A stretch of 10,637 bases of DNA from Larix sibirica (lineage: Eukaryota; Streptophyta; Pinopsida; Pinales; Pinaceae). A program made the position numbers and the translations under genes. The stretch is taken from positions 10,615-21,251 of the forward strand of contig NWUY0300108869.1 in assembly GCA_004151065.3 (NCBI GenBank). Direction: 5' to 3'. Below are positions 7,635 to 10,637 of this stretch, one piece after another. Each line of letters starts with the position of its first letter. Positions within the stretch are counted from its first letter, which is position 1. A model generated the notes under the pieces. That model was not told the DNA's origin, did not search any database, and was given only the letters and a program-made list of their open reading frames with translations.

Positions 7635-8791
7635 ATGTCTTCAATCGCCGTTCTATCCTCCTCTTCCTCCTGCGTCAATTCGATTTCTGTTTCCCCCAAG
7701 CTTTTAAGCACTCCATTATCATTATCAGGCCTACGGTACTGTAATTTCCAAGCTAATAAACATAATCATGAAGGCTTTAATGTTGGCAAGCAGCAGCATT
7801 ACAGTTGCTTTCATACTCCTCCGTTGAAATCTTCCATGGCTGTACAATCTACAAGCGTGGATTCTGTGCAAACCAGCGAACAGGAAATGACAACAGACAT
7901 GGCAGAAGAAGCAGCCGGAAAGATCAAGAGACTGCAGAATGGATCGGACGTACGAGGGATCGCAATGGAGGGCGAAAAAGGTCAGGAAGTTAATCTCAGT
8001 CCCGCTGCAGTCTACTGCATTGCCGAAGCCTTCGGAGAATGGGTGGGCAGCAAGTTAGGGAAGGCCCAGCAGCGATCCAAGCTTCGAATCTCCTTAGGGC
8101 GAGATCCTCGTATTACCGGTCCTTCATTGATGGCGGCGGCCGCGGCGGGGCTTACGAATGCTGGCTGTTGTGTTTACGACATGGGACTCGCTACTACTCC
8201 CGCCTGCTTCATGAGCACTAATCTCCTTGGATTTGCTTATGATGCCTCCATTATGGTATATATACAGCTTTCCAAGTTATTTCTGTAGCTCTTTTGCCAC
8301 GAATTAGATAGAAATTTCAGAGGTTCACAGCGAAAACTATTTTTATGATTCGGTAGAAATTTCAGAAATAAGATTTGATCGGATTCATGAACTCTTTCTA
8401 TAAAGCTGAATTCAAATTCCAATAACTGAAAAGAACCTTTGCTACAAGATTAACTTCCATTTTTCTTAAGAAGATTGCAGAATTCATGGTGTGGTTATAA
8501 CTGTTTTCTTTTGCATTATTTTGTGGGCAGTTGACAGCATCTCACTTGCCTTATACGAGGAATGGGATGAAGTTTCTCACACGAAATGGAGGTATCGATG
8601 CAAAGGACGTGGAGAGCATATGCAGTGCCGCTGCTTCTAAGTTTGTTAATAAACAACGCAAATTTATTTTCGACTGTTCAAACATTCAGAAGGTGGATTT
8701 CATGCCAGTTTACTCAGAGCATCTCCGCAATATCATCAAGGAGCATATCAACCATCCCACTAATTATAACAAGCCTCTGCGAGGATTCAAG
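7635..8791 (+). CDS. phosphoglucomutase/phosphomannomutase-superfamily protein, plastid-targeted, 5' part (exons 7635-8255 and 8531-8791)
   Basis: A phosphohexomutase-like enzyme of the alpha-D-phosphohexomutase superfamily, which moves a phosphate on a sugar phosphate. The exact substrate is not shown. Two phase-0 exons encode 294 residues. Residues 1 to about 65 are rich in Ser and poor in acidic residues, which fits a chloroplast transit peptide. Domain I follows: GSDVRGIA (103-110), GRDPRITGPSL (155-165), MGLATTPA (183-190), and the active-site loop TASHLPYTRNG with the predicted phosphoserine at residue 211 (8540-8542). The family usually has TASHNP; Leu replaces Asn here, as I recall also for the plant plastid-type relatives (Arabidopsis At1g70820/At5g17530 type). 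The second exon ends at the border to domain II. Domains II to IV, roughly half of a protein of about 600 residues, lie beyond the window. The ATG at 7635 is the first in frame and has A at -3. Confidence 0.9.
8256..8530 (+). other. intron 1 of the phosphohexomutase gene
   Basis: A 275-bp phase-0 intron, ATG|GTATAT at the donor and a T-rich tract then GGGCAG|TTG at the acceptor. Splicing joins ASIM to LTASHLP and rebuilds the family's active-site strand and loop without a gap. If retained, translation stops at 8286-8288. Confidence 0.92.
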
Positions 8792-9310
8792 GTTGGTGAA
8801 TTTTTTATTTCGTTTACGAAAAATTTCTGGCGGGTTAAAAAATCCTGCCTGAAGATGTTTCTACTCTTATTTTTTTTAAGGGAATTTGAAAAAGTCGATG
8901 GAAGTCTCGGTTTTTTTTTTCTTATTTTTATTTTTCATATCCATAAATAAACGTAAACGTAACACAGAGATCGATAACTCTCCACCCAAAGCTATAAGAG
9001 GGCTTTGTTTCTGAATCTCGTGCACAGAAAATGTGCGGCTGACAAATGAAATAGGGAGATAACATTTTATTAGGTCGGCCTGGATTCGAAGTTGCGTTTT
9101 TGTTTTGAGCGGATATTGGAGGTAGTCGTGTGGATGGGATACTCCAGTGGCGTGACCTCTTAAACATTATCTCGGGAAGGCCACCGTGGAGAGAGTTGAA
9201 GTTCATATTGTCAAGTTTCAATGGTTCTTCTTAACATGCAGAAGAATATAAATACAGTCCAACGTGGTTGGAAAAAAATCGTATATAGGCATAAAATTTT
9301 GAATACGATT

Positions 9311-9460
9311 AATAAGAGTTAGTAGTGGGCTTTTATGGTTGATTTCATTCAGAGATTTACAATAAGAGTTAGTAGTGGGGTTTTATGGTTGATTCTATCA
9401 AGAAATTTACAATAAGAGCTAGTAGTGGGGTTTTATGGTTGTTCTGATCAAAATATTTTC
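9311..9460. repeat. three tandem 50-bp subunits
   Basis: Copies start at 9311, 9361 and 9411, each with aataagag(t/c)tagtagtgg(g/c) followed by tttatggttg. The spacing is exactly 50 bp. The third copy diverges in its second half. Confidence 0.93.
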
Positions 9461-9528
9461 AATTTTTTGGAGGTTCAAATTTTTTGTGCCAATTCTATTT
9501 TAATTAAGCAAATATTTTGAATATGATT

Positions 9529-9628
9529 GGTAAGAGCTAGTAGTGGGGTTTTATGGTTGATCCGATCAAGACATTCACAATAAGAGCTAGTAGTGGGGTT
9601 TTGTGGTTGAGACACTCACAAATTTTTG
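9529..9628. repeat. two more tandem 50-bp subunits
   Basis: Copies start at about 9529 and 9579, again 50 bp apart and with the same taagagctagtagtggggtt core. They follow a partial unit tail plus head (9461-9528). Single copies of the same core lie at about 9867 and, diverged, about 10157. Confidence 0.9.
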
Positions 9629-10391
9629 GAAGTTTAAAACTTTTTGTAGCAATTCTACTTTAGCTCAGCAAATCGTTATCCTGTTCCAACATAAAGGCTA
9701 GCCCTGCTTATAAGTGAATAAGAATCCTCATATCTTTCACACGAACAATTCTACTTGCCCATGAACAGATCATTCTCCTATTCTTATTCTTAAGATGCAG
9801 AAGAATATAAATACAGTCCAACCTGGTTGGAAACTCGTATATAGGCATAAAATTTTGAATATGATTGGTAAGAGCTAGTAGTGGGGTTTTATGGTTGATC
9901 TGATCAAGACATTCACAACTTTTTGGAGGTTCAAAACTTTTTGTGACAATTCTATTCTAGCTCAACAAATCGTTATCATGTTCCAACATAAAGGCTAACC
10001 CTACTTATAAGTGAATAAGAATCCTCATATCTTTCACACTAACAATTCTACTTGTCGATGGACAGATCATTCTCTTGTTCTTAAGATGTAGAAGAATATA
10101 AATACAGTCCAACGTGGTTGGAAATTTGTATATAAAGATAAAATTTTGAATATGATTGGTAAAAGTAAGCAGTGGAGTTTTACGACTGACCCAATCCAGA
10201 CACATATAAACCTTGCAAGACTCAAGACTCTCTGTGACAATTCTACTTAGAGCTTAGCCATTGTTCTCCTATTCCAAAATAAAGGTTGGCCCTACTCCAA
10301 AGTGAATAAGTATCTTCCTAACCTTCACACTAACCATTCTACTTGCAACTATGCTAACCATTCTCCTATTTCAATATAAAGGACTGACCCA

Positions 10392-10469
10392 CTCCTCGTT
10401 TTCATCTCAACTGTTAAAAGTTGGGCCGGGCTCCTTATTTTCATCTCAGCCATTAAAATTTGGGCCAGG
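10392..10469. repeat. 39-bp tandem repeat, two copies
   Basis: 10392-10430 and 10431-10469 match at about 32 of 39 positions, each with ttttcatctca, a gttaaaa-like string and a ttgggcc core. A truncated third start (ctcctc) follows at 10470. A further short direct repeat, cgtttttatctac(a/g)taacta, occurs near 10481 and 10554. Confidence 0.8.
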
Positions 10470-10637
10470 CTCCTCTCGGTCGTTTTTATCTACATAACTA
10501 AGTGAAATCCTCGTATCCTCCATAGATTTTCAACATAAAGGCTGGGCTCGGACCGTTTTTATCTACGTAACTAGGATTTATTATATTAATTTTCTTCTTT
10601 ATTAATTTTTTTAATTAAAATATTATTATTTATTGAA

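Larger units (their letters stand above)
9231..10371. repeat. tandem array of about 291-bp units in intron 2
   Basis: Three units start with related strings: ttaacatgcagaagaatata at 9231, ttaagatgcagaagaatata at 9790 and ttaagatgtagaagaatata at 10081. Each then has tataaatacagtccaac and tggttgg, a 50-bp subrepeat, and a tail with aatcctcatatctttcacac or a relative of it. The second unit is 291 bp. The first is 559 bp because its core is expanded. The third is the most diverged. All lie in the same orientation. Confidence 0.9.
8792..10637 (+). other. intron 2 of the phosphohexomutase gene, incomplete
   Basis: The donor is TTCAAG|GTTGGT, in phase 0. The next expected coding segment, the domain II start with a V-x-x-x-G-N-G-like motif, is not found in the remaining 1846 bp, so the acceptor lies outside the window. 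The left part (8792-9230) is mixed and T-rich with no recognised element. The right part (9231-10470) is made of nested tandem repeats. The last 60 bp are AT-rich. Reading through the donor would add 53 codons before a stop at 8948-8950. Confidence 0.75.

Noticed and set aside
7805-8221. Other plus-strand frames within exon 1
   Set aside because: They overlap the phosphohexomutase frame, which has conserved motifs throughout.
8792-8950. Exon 2 continuing to the stop at 8948-8950 as the real gene end
   Set aside because: The extra residues do not look like the family, and the protein would lack domains II to IV. A good donor, AAG|GTTGGT, lies exactly where the homology ends.
8928-9221. Minus-strand open frame of 97 codons in intron 2
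   Set aside because: No domain or family resemblance and no supporting context. The length is possible by chance.
9245-9260. TATAAATA in each 291-bp unit as active promoters
   Set aside because: Only a TATA-like string in AT-rich DNA is seen, with no linked coding sequence. It is kept as a hint about the repeat's origin only.
1-10637. CRISPR array, tRNA or rRNA genes
   Set aside because: No regular repeat-spacer pattern, no cloverleaf and no rRNA core sequence were seen. The repeats in intron 2 are direct tandem repeats without unique spacers.

Overview
This window looks like nuclear DNA of a seed plant. It holds one degenerate full-length LINE (L1-type non-LTR retrotransposon with a plant-type domain set), and to its right the 5' half of an intron-containing nuclear gene whose protein starts with a plastid-transit-like leader. 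Introns, AT-rich flanks, a 17-bp target-site duplication and satellite-like repeats inside an intron all fit a plant chromosome. The long, repeat-filled second intron fits a large genome (a gymnosperm or large-genome angiosperm is possible), but the species cannot be named from this sequence.

Layout. 1-202: flanking DNA with nothing recognised. 203-6753: a LINE on the minus strand (220-6736) between perfect 17-bp direct repeats (203-219 and 6737-6753). Reading along the element from right to left there is a short leader; a broken ORF1 with a DUF4283-like region and a CX2CX4HX4C zinc knuckle; a spacer; a broken ORF2 with AP-type endonuclease, reverse transcriptase, zf-RVT and RNase H domains in that order; a 3' UTR; AATAAA; and a 6-nt A tail. 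The element is dead: about 20 in-frame stops and four frameshifts in ORF2, plus changes in the endonuclease, RT and RNase H active sites.

6754-7634: AT-rich intergenic DNA that should contain the promoter of the gene to the right. It carries several short direct repeats, including a near-perfect 38-bp tandem duplication that ends 133 bp before the ATG. 7635-8791: exons 1 and 2 of a phosphoglucomutase/phosphomannomutase-superfamily gene (294 codons visible, the catalytic serine in exon 2). From 8792 to the window end: intron 2, whose right half is a nested array of 50-bp units within roughly 291-bp units, followed by 39-bp tandem repeats.

The LINE and the gene are arranged head to head, about 0.9 kb apart. 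They have no functional relationship that the sequence shows. I found no convincing new biological system. The more interesting points are the mismatch between a perfect target-site duplication and a heavily mutated element, the TASHLP form of the active-site loop with an intron directly in front of it, and the nested intronic repeat array.
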